Assembly (NCBI GenBank): GCA_035524495.1 | Contig: DATKOR010000080.1 | Span: 28,754-92,753, forward strand | Direction: 5' to 3' | DNA: 64,000 bases | Source: CAIKZZ01 sp035524495 | GTDB taxonomy: Bacteria; Pseudomonadota; Gammaproteobacteria; Steroidobacterales; Steroidobacteraceae | In this document: positions 25,509 through 36,105 of the stretch, piece after piece | Position numbering within the stretch: position 1 is the stretch's first letter | Layout of the letters: each line of letters opens with the position of its first letter | Program-made: the position numbers and the translations under genes | The notes under the pieces: generated by a model | Told to the model about the DNA's origin: nothing | Databases searched by the model: none | The model's input: only the letters and a program-made list of their open reading frames with translations

Positions 25509-26171
25509 CTACCGCCAGGACCCGGCCGGAATGCCGAGCGCCCGTGCGCGGCGGCGCGCCGCGTTCGAGCCGTTCACGAGGAGCGCGCGGTCGGCGCGCG
25601 CGAGGTGCTCGAGATCGGAGCCGGCGTTGCCGTAGGCGGTGATCGCCGCACCCGGATGGCGCGCGCGCAGCGCCTCGAGGCAGCGCGTCTTCTCGCTGCC
25701 GCGACGGTTGGCGGTCGCGAGCGCCCCGTCCAGGCGCTCTGCGGCCCAGCGCACCTCGGTGCAGATGACCTCGTCGAAGCCGAGTCGCGCGCCGATCGCC
25801 TGCACGTAGAAATCCGTGCTCGCCGACAGCAGCACGAGGTAGTCGCCGGCCGCGCGGTGGCGCTCGATCGCGGCGAGCGCCGCGGGCCGGAGCAGCGAGG
25901 GCAGGCGCGCTGCCACGAAGCGCTCGGTCAAGCGCGCGACCTCGGCGCGCCGGAGCCCGCCGAGCGCGGCGCGGATGACCCGGCTCTTGAGCGCGCCGCG
26001 GTCGCGGTCGATCGCGAAGCGCGCGAGGATGAACGGCAGCGGCCAGAGCCGGCCGATCCGCGCCGGATGCACGGCGAGCGCGTCGCCGAGGTAGCGCGCG
26101 AGCGTGTCGTGCCAGGTGATCGTGCCGTCGAGGTCGAACACCGCGACGCCGCGCGCCGAAGCGCGCGGCAC
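25509..26171 (-). CDS. HAD-superfamily (subclass IB) phosphatase
   Basis: A ~220-residue HAD hydrolase. Motif I is VFDLDGTITWHDT (~11-23; nucleophile and acid Asp), motif II VLLSASTDF (~97-105), motif III Lys in GSEKTRCLEAL (~147-157) and motif IV AYGNAGSDLEHL (~168-179). The order and spacing resemble SerB-like/IB phosphatases, and the substrate is probably a small phosphomonoester. The GTG at 26171 is the best start: no ATG lies nearby and the aconitase stop is 27 bases upstream. Probably transcribed with acnA. Confidence 0.85.
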   Translation of the reverse strand: MPRASARGVAVFDLDGTITWHDTLARYLGDALAVHPARIGRLWPLPFILARFAIDRDRGALKSRVIRAALGGLRRAEVARLTERFVAARLPSLLRPAALAAIERHRAAGDYLVLLSASTDFYVQAIGARLGFDEVICTEVRWAAERLDGALATANRRGSEKTRCLEALRARHPGAAITAYGNAGSDLEHLARADRALLVNGSNAARRRARALGIPAGSWR

Positions 26172-26197
26172 CGCGTCCGGCGGCGTGGCCGGCCCCG

Positions 26198-28885
<2,688 letters not shown>

Positions 28886-28906
28886 GGGTCCTCCGGCGTG
28901 GACCCA

Positions 28907-30001
28907 CTAATTATACTGGGATGCCGCTCCCTGCGTGCTGACGATGACGCCGCCGCCGAGGCACTCGTCGTCCCTGTAGAGCGCCGCATACTGGCCCGGC
29001 GCCACGGCAAAGAGCGGCGCGCCGAGCGCGAGCGACGCGCCGTCGGCCCGCCACGACACGCGCGCCGGCACCGCGGCCTGGCGGTGACGCACCTGCACGC
29101 CGCACTCGAGCTCGGCGGCGGGCGCGGCGCCGAGCCAGTGCACCGGGCCGGTCGCGAGCGCGCGCGACTGCAGCAGCGGATGGTCGTGGCCCTGCACCGC
29201 GATCAGCGCGTTGCGCCTGGGATCCTTGGCCGCGACGTACCACGCGTCGCCGCGCTTCGCGCGCAGGCCGCCAATCCTCAGGCCGTGGCGCTGGCCGATC
29301 GTGTGGAACATCAGGCCCTCGTGCGTGCCGAGCCGCTCGCCGTCCGGCGTCTCGATCGGGCCCGGCGCGGGCGCGAGATAGCCGGCGAGGAACTCGCGGA
29401 ACGGCCGCTCGCCGATGAAGCAGATGCCGGTGCTGTCGGGCCGGTCGTGCACCGGCAGTCCCGCGCGACGCGCGAGCTCGCGCACCTCGGCCTTCGTGAG
29501 CTCGCCGAGCGGGAACTCGGCGGATGCAAGCGCCGCGTGCGGCACCTGCTGCAGGAAGTAGGACTGGTCCTTGTCGCGGTCGCGCGCGCGCAGCAGCCGC
29601 GCGCCGGCCGGGCCGTGCTCGAGCCGCGCGTAGTGGCCGGTCGCGAGGCGCTCGGCGCCGAGGCGCCGCGCGTAGGCGAGGCAGACGCCGAACTTGACCT
29701 CGCGGTTGCACAGGACGTCGGGATTCGGCGTCAGGCCTTCGCGATAGCCATCGAGGAACTCGCGGAACACGCGCTCGCGGTACTCGGAAGCGAAGCTGAC
29801 CCGGTGCAGCGCAATGCCGAGCTCATCCGCAACCGCGCGCGCCGCCTGCCAGTCGGCCGCCGCCGTGCAGTAGCCGTCCTCGTCGGCGTCCCAGTTCGTC
29901 ATGTGCAGCGCCGCGACCTCGCGGCCCGCGCGCTTCAAAAGGAGTGCCGCGACGGCCGAATCGACGCCACCCGACAGTGCCACGATGACCCGCTCGCCCA
30001 T
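28907..30001 (-). CDS. mnmA: tRNA-specific 2-thiouridylase MnmA
   Basis: A 364-residue enzyme making the 2-thio group of U34 in Lys, Glu and Gln tRNAs. The PP-loop ATP site is VALSGGVDSAVAA (~7-19). The catalytic cysteines are in NPDVLCNREVKFG (~99-111) and STGICFIGERPF (~189-200), with RATGHYARL-like LATGHYARL between. The C-terminal beta domain ends VIVSTQGAASQYN. There is no ribosome binding site; a perfect TATAAT ends seven bases before the ATG. The stop codon is shared with the acnA promoter. Upstream on the same strand lie an unknown gene and purB. Confidence 0.97.
   Translation of the reverse strand: MGERVIVALSGGVDSAVAALLLKRAGREVAALHMTNWDADEDGYCTAAADWQAARAVADELGIALHRVSFASEYRERVFREFLDGYREGLTPNPDVLCNREVKFGVCLAYARRLGAERLATGHYARLEHGPAGARLLRARDRDKDQSYFLQQVPHAALASAEFPLGELTKAEVRELARRAGLPVHDRPDSTGICFIGERPFREFLAGYLAPAPGPIETPDGERLGTHEGLMFHTIGQRHGLRIGGLRAKRGDAWYVAAKDPRRNALIAVQGHDHPLLQSRALATGPVHWLGAAPAAELECGVQVRHRQAAVPARVSWRADGASLALGAPLFAVAPGQYAALYRDDECLGGGVIVSTQGAASQYN
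28910..28915 (-). promoter_or_regulatory. -10 element of acnA overlapping the mnmA end
   Basis: A consensus TATAAT on the minus strand is built from the last two sense codons of mnmA (TAT AAT, followed by TAG). Transcription would start about 18 bases before acnA, leaving room for its GGAGGA ribosome binding site. Thus acnA can be expressed independently of mnmA. Confidence 0.55.
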
Positions 30002-30008
30002 GCGGGGA

Positions 30009-30014
30009 ATTATA
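30009..30014 (-). promoter_or_regulatory. Consensus -10 directly upstream of mnmA, candidate leaderless start
   Basis: A perfect TATAAT preceded by GC is separated from the mnmA ATG by seven bases (TCCCCGC). Transcription is expected to start at or one base before the ATG. No Shine-Dalgarno sequence is present. Confidence 0.6.
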
Positions 30015-30031
30015 GCGAAGCGCGGCAGTCC

Positions 30032-30547
30032 TCAGCCCGACAGCGCCTGGGCGCGCGGTGTCGCGACCTGGTTCCAGCCGGTATCGAAGTGCTCGAGGTA
30101 GAGGCGGGCGACGCCGGGGTTTCTGAGCTCGCAGATGCCGTCCCAGCGCGAGGCCTGCAGCCGGTACAGCGTCGCCTGGTCGTCGGCGATCATGTAGCTG
30201 CATGGGTTCTCGCGAAACGGCGACTGGGCGTTCCTGATCTCGATGTAGCTCGTGAGCTTGCGGGCGATCGCGATGAACTCGTGCCGGCTGTACATGATGC
30301 GCGCCGGGTTCAGCACCAGCACGCGCACCTTCGCGAAGCGCGGCCCGAGCACCAGGCGCTTGATCGCGTCGATGAACGGCGGGTACTCGTAGACCTCGGA
30401 CTCTAGGCTGTGCGTCAGGAGCGTGAGCACGCGCTGCGCGCTCGAGGCGACGGTGGTCGCGGCGATGCGCACCTCGTCGGCCGTCGAGAGGATCGTGCGC
30501 GGCTCGGTGAGCCGCGGGATCGGCACGTTGCTCGGCGGAATATGCAC
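30032..30547 (-). CDS. Conserved-looking protein of unknown function between purB and mnmA
   Basis: A 171-residue soluble protein whose GTG start at 30547 has GGAGGAGG six bases before it. No signal peptide or membrane segment is seen. It has an alpha/beta look: SAQRVLTLLTHSLESEVYEYPPF, AIKRLVLGPRFAKVRVLVLNPARIMYSRHEFI, then RKLTSYIEIRN and YLEHFDTGWNQV. The middle (VRVLVLNP then HEFIAIARKL) recalls phospholipase-D-like or acetyltransferase-associated domains seen in other Gammaproteobacteria, but I cannot name a family with confidence. In E. coli hflD lies between mnmA and purB; this protein shows no likeness to HflD. Confidence 0.6.
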   Translation of the reverse strand: MHIPPSNVPIPRLTEPRTILSTADEVRIAATTVASSAQRVLTLLTHSLESEVYEYPPFIDAIKRLVLGPRFAKVRVLVLNPARIMYSRHEFIAIARKLTSYIEIRNAQSPFRENPCSYMIADDQATLYRLQASRWDGICELRNPGVARLYLEHFDTGWNQVATPRAQALSG

Positions 30548-30724
30548 GCGCCTCCTCCGGTGACGGAGACCTGCCTCGCTTGCACCCGTCGGCGGCGAGG
30601 CGCAGCGCCGCTTCGCTGGCGCGCACCGGACCTCGACCGGGCCGGTGCGGCGCAGCCTTGAGCATGCTACCCGTGGAGTCAGGGTCGGCCGTGCCGACTG
30701 GTTCACGCTTCGGGGCGGGCGGGC

Positions 30725-30738
30725 GCCCGGCGCCGGGC
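30725..30738 (-). terminator. Weak candidate terminator hairpin after purB
   Basis: GCCCG-GCGC-CGGGC forms a five-pair GC stem with a four-base loop 22 bases past the purB stop. No T-tract follows on the minus strand, so rho-independent function is doubtful. The rest of the 30548-30759 gap shows nothing I recognise. Confidence 0.22.
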
Positions 30739-30759
30739 CAAAAGGCGCTGCGCGGCGGC

Positions 30760-32145
30760 TCAGGCTTCGCGCGCGAGCTCGGCCGCGAGGCCGATGTAGT
30801 CGGCGGGCTTGAGGTGCGCGAGCCGCTCGCGGACCTCGGGTGGCAGCGGGAGCTTCGCGACGAAGGCCTTGAGCGCCTCGGCGTCGATGCGCTGGCCGCG
30901 CGTCAGCGCCTTCAGACGCTCGTAGGCGTTTGGTACGCCGTAGCGGCGCATCACCGTCTGCACCGCCTCGCCGAGCACTTCCCAGTTGGCGTCGAGGTCG
31001 GACGCGAGGCGCCCGGCATCCGCCTCGAGGCGGCCGAGGCCGCGCTCGATCGACTTGTAGGCGAGCAGCGCGTGCGCGAGCGCGACGCCGAGGTTCCTGA
31101 GCACCGTCGAGTCGGTGAGGTCGCGCTGCCAGCGCGACACCGGCAGCTTGTCGGCGAAATGCCGCAACAGCGCGTTCGCGATCCCGAGGTTGCCTTCGCC
31201 GTTCTCGAAGTCGATGGGGTTGACCTTGTGCGGCATCGTCGAGCTGCCGACCTCGCCCGAGACGATGCGCTGGCGGAAGTAGCCGAGCGACACGTAGCCC
31301 CAGGTGTCGCGCGCGAAGTCGATGAGGATCGTGTTGACGCGCGCCAGCGCGTCGCAGTACTCGGCGATCCAGTCGTGCGGCTCGATCTGCGTCGTGTACG
31401 CGTTCCAGCCCAGTCCGAGGCGCTGCACGAAGCGCTCGCCGGCCGTGCGCCAGTCGCGGTCGGGATAGGCGACGAGGTGTGCGTTGAAGTTGCCGACCGC
31501 GCCGTTGAGCTTGCCGAGCGGCTCGACGGCGGCGAGCGCGGCGCGTGCGCGCGCGAGCCGCCTTGCGACGTTTGCGAGCTCCTTGCCGAGCGTCGTCGGG
31601 CTCGCGCTCTGGCCGTGCGTGCGCGACAGCATCGCGAGCCCGGCGAGCTCGTGCGCCTTGGCGGCGAGCGCGGCCCGGATCCGCTCGATCGCCGGCAGGA
31701 GCACCTGGTCGCGGGCGCTCTTCAGCATCAGCGCGTAGGCGAGGTTGTTGATGTCCTCGGAAGTGCACGCGAAGTGCACGAACTCGAGCTCGGCGGGCTG
31801 GGCGCCGGCGGCGGCGAGCTTGCCGCGCACGTAGTACTCGACGGCCTTGACGTCGTGGTTGATGCGCAGCTCCTCGTCCTTGACCGCGGCCGCCTCGCCC
31901 GGTGCGCCGCGCGCCGCGAGCGTGCCGGCGGCGTCGAGCACCGTGCGCTTCATCATCGCGAGCTCGGGGAGCTTCAGCTCCTCGGCCAGGAACAGGAACC
32001 ACTCGGCCTCGACCCGGACGCGGTGGCGTATCAGCGCCGCCTCGCTGAACAGGGCTCTCAGCTCACGACACTTGTCGGCGTAGCGACCATCGACCGGCGA
32101 CAGCGCCTCGAGGGCCCCGGCCGGCTCCGCGGTGCGATCAGTCAC
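30760..32145 (-). CDS. purB: Adenylosuccinate lyase
   Basis: A ~461-residue lyase acting twice in purine synthesis (SAICAR to AICAR, adenylosuccinate to AMP). ALSPVDGRYADK (~15-26), FACTSEDINN (~125-134), SRTHGQSASPTTLGKE (~173-188) and the fumarase-superfamily signature GSSTMPHKVNPIDFENGEGN (~297-316) are clear. The GTG at 32145 follows GAGGC and is preferred. An ATG at 32184 is also in frame but overlaps a -10-like TATGCT that probably drives the gene. It is divergent from fumC. Confidence 0.95.
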   Translation of the reverse strand: MTDRTAEPAGALEALSPVDGRYADKCRELRALFSEAALIRHRVRVEAEWFLFLAEELKLPELAMMKRTVLDAAGTLAARGAPGEAAAVKDEELRINHDVKAVEYYVRGKLAAAGAQPAELEFVHFACTSEDINNLAYALMLKSARDQVLLPAIERIRAALAAKAHELAGLAMLSRTHGQSASPTTLGKELANVARRLARARAALAAVEPLGKLNGAVGNFNAHLVAYPDRDWRTAGERFVQRLGLGWNAYTTQIEPHDWIAEYCDALARVNTILIDFARDTWGYVSLGYFRQRIVSGEVGSSTMPHKVNPIDFENGEGNLGIANALLRHFADKLPVSRWQRDLTDSTVLRNLGVALAHALLAYKSIERGLGRLEADAGRLASDLDANWEVLGEAVQTVMRRYGVPNAYERLKALTRGQRIDAEALKAFVAKLPLPPEVRERLAHLKPADYIGLAAELAREA

Positions 32146-32165
32146 GGTCGTGCCTCGCAATGAGA

Positions 32166-32185
32166 TGCTAGGATGCGAAAGCATA
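32166..32185. promoter_or_regulatory. Overlapping divergent -10 elements of fumC and purB
   Basis: On the plus strand TGC-TAGGAT (hexamer 32169-32174) is an extended -10 pointing at fumC, with about 24 bases from the expected start site to its ATG. On the minus strand TATGCT (32185-32180) points at purB. The two cores are only five bases apart, so the polymerases would compete. Read by eye. Confidence 0.4.
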
Positions 32186-32204
32186 ACGTATCGCCCCGAC
32201 TCGC

Positions 32205-33584
32205 ATGGCCGAAACGGACCACAGGCTAGAGCACGACAGCATGGGCGCGGTGGCGGTACCGGCCGCGGCGCTGTGGGGCGCGCAGACCGAACGCGCGCGC
32301 CAGAATTTCCGCCTGAGCGGACTGACGCTGCCGCCGCGCTTCATCGCCGCGCTCGCGCTCGTCAAGTGGGCAGCGGCGCGTGCCAACGCCGCGCTCGGTG
32401 CGCTCGAGCCCGGGACCGCGCAGGCGATCGAGCGCGCGGCGCTCGCGATCGCCGCCGGCGAGCACGCCGATGCCTTTCCGCTCGACGTCTACCAGACGGG
32501 CTCGGGCACGAGCACCAACATGAACCTCAACGAGGTCATCGCGACGCTCGCCGGGCGCGCGCTCGGCCGCGCGGTGCACCCGAACGACGAGGTCAACCGG
32601 AGCCAGAGCAGCAACGACTGCATCCCGACCGCGATCCACGTGGCGTCCGCGCTCGCCGTCGCGCGCGAGGTCGACCCGGCGCTCGCGCATCTCGCCGACA
32701 CGATCGGGCGGCGCGAGCGCGAGCTCGCGTCCATCGTCAAGACCGGGCGCACTCATTTAATGGACGCGCTGCCGCTGACGCTCGGCCAGGAGCTCTCCGC
32801 CTGGCGCACGCAGGTCGAGGATGCGCGCGCGCGGCTCGGCGCCGCGATGCCGCGGCTGCTGCGGCTCGCGCAGGGCGCGACCGCGATCGGCACTGGCCTC
32901 AACGCTCCGGCGGGCTTCGGCGCGCGCGTCGCCGCTGAACTCGCGGCGCGCACCGGGTTAATCTTCGTCCCGCACCCCAATCCCTTCGCGGCGCTGGCCT
33001 CGCAGGACGCGGCCGTCGAGTGCTCGGCGGCGCTGCGCGGCGCGGCCGTCGCGCTCACCAAGGTCGCCAACGACCTGCGCTGGATGAACTCCGGCCCGCT
33101 CGCCGGCCTCGGCGAAATCGAGCTGCCGGCGCTGCAGCCCGGCTCCTCGATCATGCCGGGCAAGGTCAACCCGGTCGCCGCCGAGGCGGCGCTGATGGCG
33201 GCGGCGCAGGTCGTCGGCCTCGACACCGCGATCGCGATCGCCGGCCAGTCGGGCGCGTTTCAGCTGAACGTCATGCTGCCCCTGATCGCCCACGACCTCG
33301 ATGCCGAGGCGACGCTGGTCGCCGGCGCCGCGCGCACGCTCGCCGACGAGGCGATCGCCGGCTTCAAGGTCAACGCCGAGCGGCTCGCCGGCCCGCTCGC
33401 GCGCAACCCGGTCCTCGTGACCGCGCTCAACACGCTGATCGGCTACGAGGCGGGCGCGGCGATCGCGAAGGAAGCCTACGCGACCGGCGAACCGATCCTC
33501 GAGGTCGCGCTCAGGCGGACCTCGCTGTCGCGCGCCGAGCTCGAGCAGCTGCTCGACCCCAGACGCCTGACGGGCGCGCGATGA
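32205..33584 (+). CDS. fumC: Class II fumarate hydratase
   Basis: A 459-residue oxygen-stable fumarase of the TCA cycle. It opens HDSMGAVAVPAAALWGAQTERARQNF, typical of FumC, split around MGAVAVPAAALWGAQT (~11-26). QTGSGTSTNMNLNEV (~97-111), SSNDCIPTAIH (~137-147), KTGRTHLMDA (~181-190) and the superfamily signature GSSIMPGKVNP (~315-325) are present. The first gene of a tight fumC-nudix-mazG unit: its stop overlaps the next start (ATGA). Confidence 0.97.
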   Translation: MAETDHRLEHDSMGAVAVPAAALWGAQTERARQNFRLSGLTLPPRFIAALALVKWAAARANAALGALEPGTAQAIERAALAIAAGEHADAFPLDVYQTGSGTSTNMNLNEVIATLAGRALGRAVHPNDEVNRSQSSNDCIPTAIHVASALAVAREVDPALAHLADTIGRRERELASIVKTGRTHLMDALPLTLGQELSAWRTQVEDARARLGAAMPRLLRLAQGATAIGTGLNAPAGFGARVAAELAARTGLIFVPHPNPFAALASQDAAVECSAALRGAAVALTKVANDLRWMNSGPLAGLGEIELPALQPGSSIMPGKVNPVAAEAALMAAAQVVGLDTAIAIAGQSGAFQLNVMLPLIAHDLDAEATLVAGAARTLADEAIAGFKVNAERLAGPLARNPVLVTALNTLIGYEAGAAIAKEAYATGEPILEVALRRTSLSRAELEQLLDPRRLTGAR

Positions 33585-34243
33585 CCGCGCCCCCCGGGGC
33601 GGCAGAGGGCGTCGAGCTGCGTCAGCTGCTGCGCACGCGCCTCGCAGGCTCGCAGCCGAGCCGCCCGGGCGAGGGCACGCTCGCGGGACTGCCGCGCGAC
33701 ATCAGCGAGCGCTATCGGCACCTCCTGCCGGCGACGCTGACGCCGGCCGCGGTGCTGATCCCGCTCATCGACCATGCCGACGGGCTGACGGTGCTGCTGA
33801 CCGAACGCGCGCCGGACCTGCGCCACCACCCCGGCCAGATCTCCTTCCCCGGCGGCCGCATCGAGGCGAGCGACTCGGGCCCGCTCGCCGCGGCGCTGCG
33901 CGAGACGGAGGAGGAGATCGGACTCGGACGCGCCGCCGTCGAGGTGCTCGGCTACCTCCCGGACCACCTGATCGTCACCGGCTACGCGGTGACGCCGGTC
34001 GTTGCGCTGGTCGCCCCGGGCCAGCGGCTGCACCTCGACCCGATCGAGGTCGCAGGCACCTTCGAGGTGCCGCTCGCGCACGTGCTCGATCCCGCGAACC
34101 ACCGGCTGCGGCGCCGGACGATCGGCGACGGCGTCATCGAGCTCTACGACCTGCCGTACGGCGCGCGCAACATCTGGGGCGCGACGGCCGGGATGCTGAT
34201 GACGCTGTATCGGCTGTTGACCGCGCCGGAGGCCAGGCGATGA
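33581..34243 (+). CDS. Nudix hydrolase, CoA pyrophosphatase (NudL/YeaB) type
   Basis: A 220-residue Nudix protein. LLTERAPDLRHHPGQISFPGG (~70-90, split at HHPGQISFPGG) is the UPF0035/CoA-pyrophosphatase signature, followed by the Nudix helix with LRETEEEIGL (~106-115). The family cleaves CoA and acyl-CoA to phosphopantetheine and 3',5'-ADP. The ATG overlaps the fumC stop, and the stop overlaps the mazG start. The pair of house-cleaning pyrophosphatases suggests a metabolite-repair operon attached to fumC. Confidence 0.9.
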   Translation: MTAPPGAAEGVELRQLLRTRLAGSQPSRPGEGTLAGLPRDISERYRHLLPATLTPAAVLIPLIDHADGLTVLLTERAPDLRHHPGQISFPGGRIEASDSGPLAAALRETEEEIGLGRAAVEVLGYLPDHLIVTGYAVTPVVALVAPGQRLHLDPIEVAGTFEVPLAHVLDPANHRLRRRTIGDGVIELYDLPYGARNIWGATAGMLMTLYRLLTAPEARR

Positions 34244-34998
34244 AGGAACTCCTTGAGATCATGGCGCGGCTGCGCGACCGCGAGCGCGGCTGCCCGTGGG
34301 ACGTCGAGCAGACCTTCCGCACGATCGCGCCGTACACGATCGAGGAGGCCTACGAGGTCGCCGACGCGATCGAGCGCGACGACCTCGCGGCGCTCGAGGA
34401 GGAGCTCGGCGACCTGCTGCTGCAGGTCGTGTTCCACGCGCAGATCGCGCGCGAGCAGGGCGCCTTCGACTTCGAGCGCGTCGCGCGCGGCATCTGCGAG
34501 AAGCTCATCCGGCGCCACCCGCACGTGTTCGGCGACGAGCGCCTGCCGGACGCGAAAGCGCAGTCGGCGCGCTGGGAGGAGATCAAGGCGGCGGAGAAGG
34601 CGGGCCGTGGGCTGCTCGACGGGGTACCGGTCGGGCTTCCGGCGCTGACCCGGGCCGAGAAGCTCGGGCGGCGCGCGGCGCGCATCGACTTCGACTGGCC
34701 CGACGCCGCCGGCGCGCGCGCCAAGGTCGGCGAGGAGCTCGCCGAGCTCGACGCCGCCGTGCAGTCAGGCGCGCCGGATGCGATCCGCCACGAGCTCGGC
34801 GACCTGCTGCTCGCGATCGTGAACCTCTCCCGCCACCTGGGCGTCGAGGCCGAGGGGGCGCTGCGCGCCGCGAACCGCCGCTTCGAGGAACGCTTCCGGC
34901 ACGTCGAGTCCCGCGTCGCCGCCGGCGGCGGACGCTCGGCCGAGGAGCTCGACCGCTACTGGCAGGAGGCGAAGCGGCGGGAGTCGGACGCCCCCTGA
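34240..34998 (+). CDS. mazG: Nucleoside triphosphate pyrophosphohydrolase MazG
   Basis: A 252-residue enzyme with two MazG repeats. The first has CPWDVEQTFRTIAPYTIEEAYEV (~18-40, split at TIEEAYEV) and then ELGDLLLQVVFHAQIA (~65-80), with the E-x-x-E plus E-x-x-D metal site. The second has KVGEELAELDAAV and HELGDLLLAIVNLSRHL (~164-202). It hydrolyses (d)NTPs to monophosphates and may lower ppGpp pools. The ATG overlaps the preceding Nudix gene stop. This is the last gene of the unit. Confidence 0.95.
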   Translation: MKELLEIMARLRDRERGCPWDVEQTFRTIAPYTIEEAYEVADAIERDDLAALEEELGDLLLQVVFHAQIAREQGAFDFERVARGICEKLIRRHPHVFGDERLPDAKAQSARWEEIKAAEKAGRGLLDGVPVGLPALTRAEKLGRRAARIDFDWPDAAGARAKVGEELAELDAAVQSGAPDAIRHELGDLLLAIVNLSRHLGVEAEGALRAANRRFEERFRHVESRVAAGGGRSAEELDRYWQEAKRRESDAP

Positions 34999-35131
34999 CG
35001 CCGGTTCAGCGTGGGTTCAGTCGCCGGGAGCCAGCCTCGGCGGGCTCCCCGGAGCCGCGGCGTCCGCCGCACCGGGCCAGTGAGGCACCATGAACACAGG
35101 CGCACGCACGACCAGCCGCGCCACGAGCGGC

Positions 35132-35137
35132 TACACT
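35132..35137 (+). promoter_or_regulatory. -10-like element of the PepSY-PhoPQ-like operon, candidate leaderless start
   Basis: GGC-TACACT is followed by CCCTCC and the ATG of the PepSY gene, a six-base gap with no ribosome binding site. The identical TACACT with the same gap occurs before the acetyltransferase gene at 49095. Confidence 0.45.
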
Positions 35138-35143
35138 CCCTCC

Positions 35144-35410
35144 ATGCGCATTCGCACGACGCTGGCCGCGCTCGCGCTCCTCGCGTGGCTCGCGCCGTCA
35201 ATCGCGACGGCCGACGGCCCGCCCGAGGCGCACGCGCCGCTGTCGCTCGACGCGGCCGTCGAGCTCGTCAAGAAGCGCTACGAGGCGCGCGTCGTGCGCG
35301 CCGAGGAAGCCAAGGAGGGGGAGGAGCCGATCTACCGGATCCGGCTGCTGGCGGCGGACGGTCGGGTGTTCACGGTCAAGGTCTACGCCCGCACCGGCCG
35401 CATGGAGTGA
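35144..35410 (+). CDS. Small exported PepSY-domain protein
   Basis: An 88-residue protein with a signal peptide (~1-23, MRIRTTLAALALLAWL through SIATA) and one PepSY domain: LSLDAAVELVKKRYEARVVR (~34-53) then YRIRLLAADGRVFTVKVYARTGR (~65-87). PepSY domains can inhibit peptidases or sense envelope ligands. The gene directly precedes a response regulator and sensor kinase, so it may be a periplasmic modulator of the kinase. An in-frame ATG at 35090 would add 18 residues before the signal peptide and is unlikely. Confidence 0.82.
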   Translation: MRIRTTLAALALLAWLAPSIATADGPPEAHAPLSLDAAVELVKKRYEARVVRAEEAKEGEEPIYRIRLLAADGRVFTVKVYARTGRME

Positions 35411-35412
35411 GC

Positions 35413-36105
35413 GTGCGCATACTGGTCATCGAGGACGAGCCGGCACTGCGCGAGCAACTCGCGGCGTCGTTGCGCCGCGCGGGCCACACGGTCGACACGG
35501 CGGCCGACGGCACCGAGGGGCTGTACGCGATCCGGGAACTGCCGGTCGACCTCGCGATCGTCGATCTCGGGCTGCCCGGCGTCGCCGGGCTCGACGTGAT
35601 CCGCGCGGCGCGCGCCGATGGAAAGCGCTTGCCGGTGCTCGTGCTGACCGCGCGCGACCGCTGGCAGGACAAGGTCGCCGGCCTCGATGCCGGCGCCGAC
35701 GACTACGTGACGAAGCCGTTCCAGACCGAGGAGCTGCTCGCGCGCGTGCAGGCGCTGATCCGGCGCGCCGCCGGCTACGCGGACCCCGTGCTGCGCGTCG
35801 GCCCGATCGCGCTCGACACGCGCACCCAGGTCGTCACGGTCGAGGCGCGCGCGATCGAGCTGACCTCCTTCGAATACCGCCTGCTCGAGTACCTGATGCT
35901 GCGCGCCGGCCAGGTGGTCTCGAAGGGCGAGCTCACCGACAAGCTCTACGAGCACGACGCCGAGCGCGACAGCAACACGATCGAGGTGTTCGTCGGGCGC
36001 CTGCGGCGCAAGCTCGACCCCGACGACCGCTTGCGCCCGATCGAGACCCTGCGCGGCCGCGGCTACCGGCTGCAGCCGGAGGCGACTGACCCCGCGCGCG
36101 CATGA
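35413..36105 (+). CDS. OmpR/PhoP-type response regulator
   Basis: A 230-residue regulator. The receiver domain (~1-115) has the acidic pocket EDEP (~7-10), the phosphoacceptor Asp in LAIVDLGLPG (~46-55), Thr in LVLTARDR (~76-83) and Lys in YVTKPFQTEEL (~99-109). The C-terminal winged helix (~125-225) shows LTSFEYRLLEYLM and VGRLRRKLDPDDRLRPIETLRGRGYRL. The GTG at 35413 has GGAG upstream; a GTG at 35407 overlapping the PepSY stop is also possible. The stop overlaps the kinase start. Confidence 0.93.
   Translation: MRILVIEDEPALREQLAASLRRAGHTVDTAADGTEGLYAIRELPVDLAIVDLGLPGVAGLDVIRAARADGKRLPVLVLTARDRWQDKVAGLDAGADDYVTKPFQTEELLARVQALIRRAAGYADPVLRVGPIALDTRTQVVTVEARAIELTSFEYRLLEYLMLRAGQVVSKGELTDKLYEHDAERDSNTIEVFVGRLRRKLDPDDRLRPIETLRGRGYRLQPEATDPARA

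Noticed and set aside
32146..32184. The upstream ATG at 32184 as the purB start
   Set aside because: It overlaps a -10-like element and leaves only 20 bases between divergent coding regions; the GTG at 32145 has a better ribosome binding site. It remains possible.
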